Shown here in pieces: positions 1-6,073 of a stretch of 11,866 bases of DNA; position 1 is the stretch's first letter, and every line of letters begins with the position of its first letter. The stretch is taken from positions 1 to 11,866 of the forward strand of contig JAUHZM010000073.1 of the NCBI GenBank assembly GCA_030426005.1, read 5' to 3'. Made by a program: the position numbers and the translations under genes. Source of the DNA: Gammaproteobacteria bacterium. Lineage in GTDB: Bacteria; Pseudomonadota; Gammaproteobacteria; Arenicellales; Arenicellaceae. The notes beneath the pieces are model-generated. The model ran no database searches and was not told the DNA's origin. It saw nothing but the letters and a program-made list of their open reading frames with translations.

Positions 1-1
1 C

Positions 2-595
2 CGGTTTTGCGTACCCGGTGATCTGCTGTTCGCACTGGCTTTAGGGCGCTATGGTGCGCGCCAGTCCATGCAATTCCAGTTTCTTGAATTAATCGCTGGC
101 GGCTCGGTTTTGACGTTCCCGGAACTGGCTGATGCTGGCGGGTCAATTGAAATCATCAATGAACGCGATAAACCCGTCATGGCTATGCAAGCGAGCGGCG
201 ATGTAATCCATGACAGCGATAAAATTGAAGCCATCGTACGCGAGTATGTTGCATTTTCAGGACACAACTTCCCGCACATTCTGCTACCACTCATTAAACA
301 ACACGATGTGATGGTGAACCCCAAACGTCCACTGGTCATCTATGAGCGAATGGCGTTTGAGCTTGAGCATATGAATTTCGAGACACTCACGCTTGAACTG
401 ACTACCTCACGGCTTGATATAGACGGCAAGCGCGGACGTGCGACGTTGGAATTCGAATTTAAAGACCAGCAAACCGTGATTGGTGCCGGCTCGAAAGTAC
501 TGGTATTAAGTGGTTTACGTCCCTACGACGAAGACGTGATGAACCAAGTTCGTGATGATTACCTGGCTCGTGTCGCAGCTGATCAAACAGACTGA
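2..595 (+). CDS. DUF3581-like protein, 5' truncated
   Basis: The reading frame is open from the first bases of the window, before the internal ATG at 68, so the gene starts upstream. In-frame residues ahead of that ATG include VPGDLLFALALGRYG, which continues smoothly into the rest. The 197 visible codons match my recollection of the DUF3581 family: the PGDLLF segment, then YVAFSGHNFPHILLPL, NPKRPLVIYE, DIDGKRG and VLSGLRPYD near the C terminus. Family members are about 230 residues, so about 30-40 are missing. Their N termini resemble MaoC-type hotdog proteins, but no catalytic function is established to my knowledge and none is claimed. The protein lacks a signal peptide or membrane segments in the visible part and is probably cytoplasmic. 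It ends with TGA immediately next to the stop of the convergent gene. The family assignment is from memory, not from a search. Confidence 0.75.
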   Translation, partial: RFCVPGDLLFALALGRYGARQSMQFQFLELIAGGSVLTFPELADAGGSIEIINERDKPVMAMQASGDVIHDSDKIEAIVREYVAFSGHNFPHILLPLIKQHDVMVNPKRPLVIYERMAFELEHMNFETLTLELTTSRLDIDGKRGRATLEFEFKDQQTVIGAGSKVLVLSGLRPYDEDVMNQVRDDYLARVAADQTD

Positions 596-892
596 TTAGA
601 GTGACAAACTGGCGCTATGAAACTGCATAGCGTCACGCGCAAATTGCGCCAAACAGGAAGGCTGTTCGGTCTGCACCTCATCTTCCAGCGCCAGTAAGAA
701 GAGGGTACGAAGAAGGTCTCGACACGCTTGCGGAGAGTCAAAGCAAAGCGACTTGGCACAGACGGACTCATGCCGAATCAATACCTTTACCAATTCGCGC
801 TGACACGGTACAACCCAGCAGCCTGAACCGGTATTAAACACCAGCTCCCGTGGTTGCACACTGTGCTCGGTTTGCCTGCTATTGAAAGCCAT
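596..892 (-). CDS. Unrecognised 98-residue cysteine-containing protein, Fur-controlled
   Basis: I do not recognise this protein. It has 98 residues with six cysteines (positions 25, 30, 45, 50, 57 and 80). The first two form GCWVVPC (CX4C), and C45/C50 also have CX4C spacing. A leucine-rich helical stretch, DLLRTLFLLALEDE, lies around residues 59-72. It is not bacterioferritin-associated ferredoxin (wrong cysteine spacing) and not HemP (no matching sequence). There is no clear signal peptide. The ATG at 892 has a GGGGA element 10 bases upstream. What makes it likely to be real is its upstream region: a TTGACA promoter whose -10 lies inside a near-consensus Fur box, only 27 bases from the ATG. 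The natural inference is repression by Fur-Fe(II) and expression under iron limitation. Its TAA stop touches the stop of the DUF3581-like gene. A role in iron or iron-sulfur handling is possible but unproven. Confidence 0.72.
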   Translation of the reverse strand: MAFNSRQTEHSVQPRELVFNTGSGCWVVPCQRELVKVLIRHESVCAKSLCFDSPQACRDLLRTLFLLALEDEVQTEQPSCLAQFARDAMQFHSASLSL

Positions 893-918
893 AATAGGAC
901 GTTCCCCGACGACTAAAT

Positions 919-937
919 GATAATGATTCTCATTCTC
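919..937 (-). promoter_or_regulatory. Fur box upstream of the 98-residue gene
   Basis: The plus-strand sequence GATAATGATTCTCATTCTC matches the 19-base E. coli Fur consensus GATAATGATAATCATTATC at 16 of 19 positions. It overlaps the predicted -10 hexamer of the minus-strand promoter, the usual arrangement for repression by iron-loaded Fur. No plus-strand gene starts downstream, so the target is the minus-strand gene at 596-892. Confidence 0.85.
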
Positions 938-960
938 ATGAAAAAGTAAGGGCTTGTCAA
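932..960 (-). promoter_or_regulatory. Sigma-70 promoter for the Fur-controlled gene
   Basis: Read on the minus strand, a perfect -35 TTGACA (960 to 955) is followed by a 17-base spacer and a -10 GAGAAT (937 to 932; 4 of 6 matches to TATAAT). The -10 lies inside the Fur box. Predicted transcription starts near 925, about 30 bases before the ATG at 892. This lets the small gene be expressed independently of the upstream MgtC-family gene. Confidence 0.65.
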
Positions 961-979
961 CTGCTTGGAATCACTCTTC

Positions 980-1432
980 TTAGGAATCCGCTTTGGTGTT
1001 GTGCTCGACCTCTTTTTTTACACGGCCCACGACTTTTAGGCAGACAAAGGTCATCACGCTCAGCGCCAACGCAATTTCTAAACGCCCCAGGCCGACGGCG
1101 ATACCGACCGCCCCAGTCGACCAAATCGCCGCCGCGGTCGAGGTTCCGAACACCGAGTCTTTTTGCTTTAGAATCGCGCCACCACCGATAAAGCCAATAC
1201 CAGTCACCACACCGCCAATTATGCGTCCTTGCGCTCCAGGATCGTCAAACATGGTGACCCCCAGAATGGTGAAACTGCAAGCGGCCATGGATACTAACGG
1301 AAACGTGCGCAACCCAGCCGAGTGCGATGCCGACTCACGTTCCCAGGCGGTCATCAACGGCAGCACAAAAGCGATCACTAATTGCAACAAATTAGAGAAA
1401 AACAGGGTATGATCGATTTCGAATAGTGACAT
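980..1432 (-). CDS. MgtC/SapB-family inner-membrane protein
   Basis: This 150-residue hydrophobic protein has the family hallmarks: WERESASHSAGLRTFPLV (residues 30-47; family form ERE...GLRT..LV) and GVVTGIGFIGGGAILK (74-89), followed by a TSTAAAIWSTGAVG segment (97-110). About four to five membrane segments are predicted at roughly 12-28, 44-62, 71-88, 98-115 and 117-135, with a short polar tail. It lacks the C-terminal ACT-like cytoplasmic domain of the longer Salmonella MgtC (about 230 residues), so it is the short form common in environmental bacteria. MgtC proteins are linked to survival at low magnesium and, in Salmonella, inhibition of F-type ATPase; whether this short form does either is unknown. 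The upstream Shine-Dalgarno is weak (GGAC about 10 bases before the ATG). It diverges from the antiporter gene; the 114 bases between them show no promoter I would defend. Confidence 0.9.
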   Translation of the reverse strand: MSLFEIDHTLFFSNLLQLVIAFVLPLMTAWERESASHSAGLRTFPLVSMAACSFTILGVTMFDDPGAQGRIIGGVVTGIGFIGGGAILKQKDSVFGTSTAAAIWSTGAVGIAVGLGRLEIALALSVMTFVCLKVVGRVKKEVEHNTKADS

Positions 1433-1546
1433 TATCTAGCGTCCAGGGTGCGGGTAACTTTGGGTTATTGTGTCAGAATCCTCGTTAGTGTGCAGCGCGG
1501 CTAGATGCGCAACATGGAATACTAACTTCGTTTTCAGAGTTATATC

Positions 1547-3373
1547 ATGTCGTCTTTGCTACTGCTTGGCCTAATCGGCTTCGTCGGCTTTCTTTGTCAA
1601 TGGCTCTCACACAAAGTAAAGTTGCCTGCGATCCTGTTTCTGTTGATCACCGGTATCCTAATGGGGCCCGTGTTTGGCATTCTCGAGCCCAACGCATTGT
1701 TCGGTGAATTACTCTTCCCGTTTATATCCCTGTCCGTTGCAGTAATCCTGTTTGAAGGTGCATTGACACTCAAGCGCAGTGAGTTGAAAGAGATCGGGCG
1801 CCCGGTTAGACGCATGGTGACCGTTGGCGTGGTTGTCAACTCAGTGATCATGGCCACCGCCACACACTATTTACTTGGACTAAGCTGGTCACTTTCCGCA
1901 TTATTTGGCGCCATTATGGTGGTGACTGGGCCAACCGTGATTATGCCTATGTTGCGGACGGTTCGCCCCAAACCAAAAATCGCAGATGTACTGCGCTGGG
2001 AAGGTATTGTGATTGACCCAATCGGGGCCCTGATTGCGGTACTGGTTTTCGAGTGGATTATCGTGCAGCAGTCAGCCGCCGAGTTTTGGGAAATATTCTA
2101 TGTGTTCGGTGGCACCGTCATCGTCGGCATGGTGATAGGCCTGCTTGCTGGGTATATTTTCGGCCTGTTGCTGCGGTATCACATCGTGCCGGAGAAGTTA
2201 CATAACTTTGCTGCCCTAGCATTGGTATGCTTAGTCTTTGCTGCCTCCGACACACTGATGCATGAGTCTGGCCTGCTCGCAGTTACCGTGATGGGCATGC
2301 TGTTGGCGAATATGCGCGATGTGCATATCCACTCAATTTTAGACTTCAAGGAAGATCTCACAGTGGTGTTTGTCTCCGCATTGTTCATCGTGCTGGCGGC
2401 AAGGCTCGACGTGGAGGCGTTCTTGTCGCTAGGTTGGGGCGCGTTGTTTTTACTATTGGTCATGCAATTTATTGCACGGCCCGCAAAAGTCGCATTATCG
2501 TTTTTGCGCTCCGACTTTAATTGGCGCGAAAAAGCCATGGTGTCCTGGATTGGCCCACGCGGTATCGTCGCCGCCGCTGTGTCCGCCGTATTCGCACTGC
2601 GACTGGAAGAGCTTGGAATCGAAGGCGCAGAGAAAATGGTTCCGCTGGCTTTCTCCATCATTATCGGCACCGTGGTATTCCAAAGTCTCACCGCACGTCC
2701 GATTGCACGGCTATTAAACGTTGCTCTACCAAAGACCCATGGCGTACTGATCGTAGGCGCCAACCCGTTCTCTATCGCCTTAGCTAAAGCGTTTTCGAAG
2801 GCTGAAGTCGAAACCATTATTTGCGATTCTAACTGGGATTCGCTGCGTGCAGCCCGTATCGACGGTATTAAGACCTACTACGGAAATCCGATCTCGGACC
2901 ATGGCTTAATGCACCTCAACACCTCCACCTATGGTTATATGTTGGGATTATCTAATCACTTCGAATATAACGTTACGCAAGCCAGCGGGTTCCGAGAAGA
3001 GTTCGGTGGACGTAACGTATTTATGTTGCCACCCAACCAATCTACAGAACGCTTTAAACGCCATATTGCCAGTGCCCAGAATAGCGGACGCATACTTTTT
3101 GATGAAGGCATGGCATACAACAAGCTTAAAGCCCGTATCAATGCTGGTGAAGAGATACGCGTCACGGACCTCAGTGATGCCTATCGGTATTCCGACTGGC
3201 GCAAAGATAACGAAAATGCTTTATTGCTGTTTGCGATCAAACCTAACGGCGATATCGCATTCAACACAACTGAAGGCACACCAACCGTTGAGAGTGACTA
3301 TAAGCTATTTTATTTAAGCAATAAACCGAAGAAGGTCGCCAAACCAAATGGTGAGACAACTTCACCAGCATGA
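1547..3373 (+). CDS. CPA-family cation/proton antiporter with C-terminal RCK/TrkA-like domain
   Basis: The 608-residue protein has an N-terminal transporter domain (about 1-392) rich in membrane segments and a soluble C-terminal domain (about 395-590). Transporter motifs are VTGPTVIMPMLR (126-137), EGIVIDPIGA (152-161) holding the likely ion-binding Asp157, and WIGPRGIVAAAVSA (334-347) with the conserved GPRG and Arg338. In typical NhaP/NHE-like CPA1 proteins the acid is preceded by Asn (ND); here it is preceded by Ile. The tail starts with HGVLIVGANPFSIALAKAF (399-417) and CDSN (426-429), resembling a Rossmann TrkA-N/RCK fold with a degenerate glycine motif. A TrkA-C-like portion may lie near 530-590. 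The expected role is Na+ or K+ exchange for H+ across the inner membrane, gated through the tail by a nucleotide or ion; substrate cannot be read from sequence. It overlaps the following Crp/Fnr-type gene by 4 bases, so the two are one operon. Confidence 0.9.
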   Translation: MSSLLLLGLIGFVGFLCQWLSHKVKLPAILFLLITGILMGPVFGILEPNALFGELLFPFISLSVAVILFEGALTLKRSELKEIGRPVRRMVTVGVVVNSVIMATATHYLLGLSWSLSALFGAIMVVTGPTVIMPMLRTVRPKPKIADVLRWEGIVIDPIGALIAVLVFEWIIVQQSAAEFWEIFYVFGGTVIVGMVIGLLAGYIFGLLLRYHIVPEKLHNFAALALVCLVFAASDTLMHESGLLAVTVMGMLLANMRDVHIHSILDFKEDLTVVFVSALFIVLAARLDVEAFLSLGWGALFLLLVMQFIARPAKVALSFLRSDFNWREKAMVSWIGPRGIVAAAVSAVFALRLEELGIEGAEKMVPLAFSIIIGTVVFQSLTARPIARLLNVALPKTHGVLIVGANPFSIALAKAFSKAEVETIICDSNWDSLRAARIDGIKTYYGNPISDHGLMHLNTSTYGYMLGLSNHFEYNVTQASGFREEFGGRNVFMLPPNQSTERFKRHIASAQNSGRILFDEGMAYNKLKARINAGEEIRVTDLSDAYRYSDWRKDNENALLLFAIKPNGDIAFNTTEGTPTVESDYKLFYLSNKPKKVAKPNGETTSPA

Positions 3374-4137
3374 GCAAGCTAGACAACAAAAACGCCCAAC
3401 CAGATTCCAGCTGCCTGATTGAGAAGCTAAGCCAGTTTATAGATCTCAGTGGCGTCGATAAAGACTTGCTTGCGACACTCGAAAAATCATCTCAGCAGTT
3501 CGATCGACATGAACAGGTTTGGGGAGTTGATACCCAGCTGGAGAATATGTATGTGGTCAAACAGGGATGGTTGATTACCTACACTATCCTGCAGGACGGT
3601 AGACGGCAGGTTCTTGAACTCCACTACCCTGGAGACGTGATCGGTTCATCGGACATCCCGTTCCGCCACGCGACCAGCAATCTCATGGCCGTAGAACCCT
3701 GTGTATTGTGTCCGTTTCCGAAGAGTGCCATCGACGTCATCTTTCGTGAATCACCTCGACTTACCGCACTGATTTTCACACTGGCCATGATCGACAAATC
3801 GATCAATTTAGATCGCATTCGCATTTTAGGCCGCATGAGCGCGCGTGAACGTTTGGCACATATTCTGTTGGAAATTCATTCACGCCTAAGTCTCACGGGC
3901 GGGGTAAGCGAGAATCAGTACCGCTTGCCACTCTCCCAATTTGATCTCGGCGACGCGGTAGGCCTGACCAATGTATCCGTCAGCAACGGCCTGACACACC
4001 TTGAGGAAGACGGCCTAATAAGTCGCAGTAAAGGCATGGTTGAATTAAAAAACATCGACAGACTGACCAAACTGAGTGATTATATAAACCGCTATCATGA
4101 AGTCGACATAAGCTGGTTTCCAGACGCATCAACTTGA
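3370..4137 (+). CDS. Crp/Fnr-family transcriptional regulator
   Basis: The 255-residue protein has the family architecture: a cNMP-binding-type beta-roll (about 25-125, with YVVKQGWLITYTILQDGRRQ and the YPGDVIG turn at 86-92), a long dimerisation helix (about 128-160, RILGRMSARERLAHILLEI at 151-169) and a C-terminal winged helix (about 187-222, with DLGDAVGLTNVSVSNGLTHL). It lacks the N-terminal cysteine cluster of Fnr; its only cysteines are C15, C111 and C114. It also lacks an obvious Crp-like cAMP pocket, so its ligand is unknown. Its ATG overlaps the antiporter stop as ATGA, implying translational coupling. A plausible inference is that it tunes the antiporter operon or nearby stress genes. 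I found no convincing Crp or Fnr operator pair in front of the operon. Confidence 0.9.
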   Translation: MSKLDNKNAQPDSSCLIEKLSQFIDLSGVDKDLLATLEKSSQQFDRHEQVWGVDTQLENMYVVKQGWLITYTILQDGRRQVLELHYPGDVIGSSDIPFRHATSNLMAVEPCVLCPFPKSAIDVIFRESPRLTALIFTLAMIDKSINLDRIRILGRMSARERLAHILLEIHSRLSLTGGVSENQYRLPLSQFDLGDAVGLTNVSVSNGLTHLEEDGLISRSKGMVELKNIDRLTKLSDYINRYHEVDISWFPDAST

Positions 4138-4169
4138 CAGAGCACATTGATGTCGACGGTGTTTCACCA

Positions 4170-4196
4170 AAACTAGAAACATATTTAATCTAGTTT
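4170..4196. repeat. Perfect 8-base inverted repeat between regulator genes
   Basis: The arms AAACTAGA (4170-4177) and TCTAGTTT (4189-4196) are perfect reverse complements separated by 11 AT-rich bases. The repeat lies 33 bases after the Crp/Fnr-type stop and 168 bases before the activator ATG. No run of T follows, so it is not a convincing intrinsic terminator. It could be a protein-binding dyad. The rest of 4138-4363 shows a TTGACA at 4246-4251, but no -10 at proper spacing. Confidence 0.45.
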
Positions 4197-4363
4197 AAAT
4201 CAACAGTATTCCCACACTGATATGCTCTGGTAGCAGCGCGCTCATTTGACACGATCCCACATGTCGAAAGCACCGCTTGGATGCATAAAAATCAGGCCAA
4301 TTATTTCAGCACCATCGAACTTCGGTGTTAGTATTGCCCCTCAAACAATCAGGATTTGACAAG

Positions 4364-5824
4364 ATGGCTAGCATACTTCTCTTTATTCAAGACGAGCACT
4401 CAGTAAATAAAGAGTTGCTTCCCTACCTCGAAGATCAACCGTTTAAAGTGCGGCATGCCGCTTCCGTCAAAGAAGCGCTGCAACTCATTGACGATCATGG
4501 TTACCAACCGGATGCAATATTGGTTGATGTCGATGACCTCAATGAAACCCAGATCCAACAACTGGAGGAAATTGAAGACACGCTGGGTATCCATGAATGG
4601 GTGTTCTTGGATCGTGAGTTAGCGGAAGACTTAGCAGATCGGGTCGATGAACTCAGCTTTCGCTCCTTGCGTGCGCCATATTCTCCAAAACGAATTTCCG
4701 TGACCGTCAAAAAGGCCATGCGCTCAACACGTGTGCGTCGCCGACTTGCAGAGTATTCAGCCTCATCGCTGAAAAAGTCGAGTTTTGATTCTATCGTTGG
4801 CCAAAGCGAGGCCATCAAGGAGCATAGACGCGTACTCGAAGAACTCAGCCAGGTTCCAATGAGTACCCTCATGATTCATGGCGAAACAGGGTCTGGCAAA
4901 GGGCACTCGGCCGGAATTTTGCACAGCAACGGTCTGCGGCAGGATTTTGCCTTCATCGAAATGAACTGTGCAGCGATTCCACAAGAATTAGTCGAGTCAC
5001 AACTGTTTGGCCATGAAGCCGGTTCGTTCACCGGTGCCAAGGGGCGCCATCGCGGCCTGCTCGAGCAAGCGAACAACGGCACATTGTTTTTAGATGAGAT
5101 CGGCGAAATGCCTTTGGAAGTGCAAGCCAAACTGCTTAAAGCCATTGAGGAACAGTCCTTTCGGCGGGTTGGTGGTGAGCACGAGATTTCGGTAGACGTG
5201 CAAATTTTTGCTGCCAGCAACCAAGATTTACAACAAATGGTTGTCGACGGAGAATTTAGAGAAGACCTTTATCACCGTCTGAATGTTTTCGAAATCGAGG
5301 TCCCCCCATTGCGGGAATATAAATCGGATCTCACAGAGTTAGTCCCCTTACTTGTCTCCGAGTACAGCGCCAAATCCGGCAAGAAAGTCACGTCGATTCC
5401 CGACGAAGCTTGGAGTGAGTTGCTCACCTATAACTGGCCCGGTAATGTGCGGGAGTTACGCAATGCGATCGAACGTTCAGTTCTGCTGTCGCGCGACGGT
5501 GAGCTGAATGCCAACTGGTTAAACCTCAACAACACCTTACTCGAAGATCAACTCGAAGAACCGGATGAGACACCAGAGTCAACCGAACCTGAATTACAGG
5601 GCGATAACGTCACTGCACTGAATGTCGTGCAAAACGATATTTTAACTTTCAAACTCGACGGCAATACCACACTCGAAGAGATGGATCGCCAAATCATTGA
5701 AAAGGCCCTCCAAATAACCCAGAACAATATTACTAAGGCAGCACAGCTTATCGGCGCGACACGCGAGACTCTGCGGTATCGAATACAGAAATATGAACTC
5801 GATGTCGGCGCAGAGTCAGCTTAA
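4364..5824 (+). CDS. Sigma-54-dependent activator with degenerate receiver domain
   Basis: The 486-residue protein is an NtrC-type enhancer-binding protein. Residues 1-125 form a receiver-like domain. It keeps acidic D10/E11 and the candidate phospho-acceptor D55, but has D83 (VFLD) where Thr/Ser is expected and R103 (LRAPYSP) where the invariant Lys is expected. The AAA+ domain (about 140-375) has Walker A GETGSGKG (173-180), sigma-54 contact loop GSFTGA (220-225; the common form is GAFTGA), Walker B TLFLDEIGEMP (240-250), FREDLYHRLNVF (298-309) and NWPGNVREL (357-365). A Glu/Asp/Pro-rich linker (about 392-415) precedes a Fis-type helix-turn-helix (about 452-477, NNITKAAQLIGATRETLRYR). I chose the ATG at 4364, with AGGA nine bases upstream, over the in-frame GTG at 4325. 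No kinase gene is adjacent. The next gene has a sigma-54 promoter, its most likely target. Confidence 0.93.
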   Translation: MASILLFIQDEHSVNKELLPYLEDQPFKVRHAASVKEALQLIDDHGYQPDAILVDVDDLNETQIQQLEEIEDTLGIHEWVFLDRELAEDLADRVDELSFRSLRAPYSPKRISVTVKKAMRSTRVRRRLAEYSASSLKKSSFDSIVGQSEAIKEHRRVLEELSQVPMSTLMIHGETGSGKGHSAGILHSNGLRQDFAFIEMNCAAIPQELVESQLFGHEAGSFTGAKGRHRGLLEQANNGTLFLDEIGEMPLEVQAKLLKAIEEQSFRRVGGEHEISVDVQIFAASNQDLQQMVVDGEFREDLYHRLNVFEIEVPPLREYKSDLTELVPLLVSEYSAKSGKKVTSIPDEAWSELLTYNWPGNVRELRNAIERSVLLSRDGELNANWLNLNNTLLEDQLEEPDETPESTEPELQGDNVTALNVVQNDILTFKLDGNTTLEEMDRQIIEKALQITQNNITKAAQLIGATRETLRYRIQKYELDVGAESA

Positions 5825-5833
5825 CCAGGTTTT

Positions 5834-5847
5834 TGGGGCTTACCCCA
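5834..5847. repeat. Short GC-rich palindrome after the activator gene
   Basis: TGGGG (5834-5838) and CCCCA (5843-5847) enclose CTTA, ten bases after the activator stop. On the plus strand the T run precedes rather than follows the stem, so it is a poor terminator. It is centred about 177 bases upstream of the predicted sigma-54 start point and could be a distal activator site. Confidence 0.35.
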
Positions 5848-5916
5848 GAAATCGGCGGGGCAAATCCACCGGCACACCACTAAAACAGCACGCTGGCACT
5901 TTGCAGGATTGCCATA

Positions 5917-5931
5917 TTTCGATTCACGAAA
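5917..5931. promoter_or_regulatory. Candidate upstream activator dyad
   Basis: TTTCG (5917-5921) and CGAAA (5927-5931) are inverted around ATTCA. The centre lies about 93 bases upstream of the predicted sigma-54 start point, within the usual range for enhancer-binding-protein sites. The arms are only five bases long, so this is a positional inference. Confidence 0.35.
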
Positions 5932-5947
5932 ACACCTATGTCATTGA

Positions 5948-5960
5948 AATCAATAGAATA
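5948..5960. promoter_or_regulatory. IHF-like site between activator dyad and sigma-54 promoter
   Basis: AATCAATAGAATA matches the IHF consensus WATCAANNNNTTR with one mismatch. It sits in a very AT-rich stretch (about 5941-5980), where DNA bending would bring a bound activator to the sigma-54 holoenzyme. The stretch also contains a dyad, GAATAAT-N7-ATTATTC (5956-5976), and ATTGA-AA-TCAAT (5943-5954), which could serve other regulators. Confidence 0.4.
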
Positions 5961-5991
5961 ATATAGATTATTATTCAAATTGAACTGCTGC

Positions 5992-6007
5992 TGGCACTAA
6001 ATTTGCT
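5992..6007 (+). promoter_or_regulatory. Sigma-54 promoter for the 139-residue stress-protein-like gene
   Basis: TGGCAC (5992-5997), TAAAT, then TTGCT (6003-6007) match the -24/-12 consensus TGGCAC-N5-TTGCW. The essential GG (5993-5994) and GC (6005-6006) are separated by exactly ten bases. Transcription should start near 6017-6018, giving a leader of about 56 bases before the ATG at 6074. The gene for a sigma-54 activator ends 167 bases upstream, which strongly supports function. Confidence 0.88.
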
Positions 6008-6012
6008 TCTCC

Positions 6013-6028
6013 TCCTGTGAGCACAGGA
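6013..6028. promoter_or_regulatory. Palindrome spanning the predicted transcription start
   Basis: TCCTGTG-AG-CACAGGA is a perfect 7-2-7 inverted repeat running from about -5 to +11 relative to the predicted start. Half of it lies upstream of the start, so it would act mainly as DNA, for example as an operator. The half-site CACAGGA recurs at 6062-6068, where it contains the Shine-Dalgarno of the gene. Confidence 0.45.
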
Positions 6029-6044
6029 TTGACGCGAGTCAATC
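6027..6044 (+). other. Leader stem-loop with GNRA tetraloop
   Basis: GATTGAC (6027-6033) and GTCAATC (6038-6044) form a perfect seven-base-pair stem closed by the loop GCGA, a GNRA tetraloop. A G-U pair can extend the stem by one. It would lie about ten bases from the 5' end of the sigma-54 transcript and 20 bases before the Shine-Dalgarno AGGAGA (6065-6070). A role in mRNA stability or translational control is inferred from position. Confidence 0.5.
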
Positions 6045-6073
6045 TAAGTAAACTTGAACAACACAGGAGAATC

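Noticed and set aside
993..1412. 139-residue plus-strand open frame opposite the MgtC-family gene
   Set aside because: It is antisense to a clear MgtC-family protein and its translation shows no recognisable domain.
1434..1506. Inverted ATCTAGC/GCTAGAT pair between the MgtC-family and antiporter genes
   Set aside because: The seven-base arms are 59 bases apart with nothing organised between them, consistent with chance.
2179..2817. 212-residue minus-strand open frame opposite the antiporter gene
   Set aside because: It is the antisense shadow of a well-supported membrane protein, with a composition rich in Ser, Thr and Asn typical of such shadows.
4325..4363. GTG-started N-terminal extension of the sigma-54 activator
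   Set aside because: The ATG at 4364 has AGGA at proper spacing and opens directly on the receiver-like strand; the extension adds 13 residues without a ribosome site.
5834..5847. Intrinsic terminator for the activator gene
   Set aside because: The stem is five pairs and the T run lies before it, not after it, on the coding strand.
5894..5905. A second TGGCAC...TGC element in the gap before the 139-residue gene
   Set aside because: GG and GC are separated by six bases rather than ten, so sigma-54 holoenzyme would not recognise it as a promoter.
6017..6073. GTG-started extension of the 139-residue protein
   Set aside because: It begins at the predicted sigma-54 transcription start and would include the leader hairpin; AGGAGA precedes the ATG at 6074.
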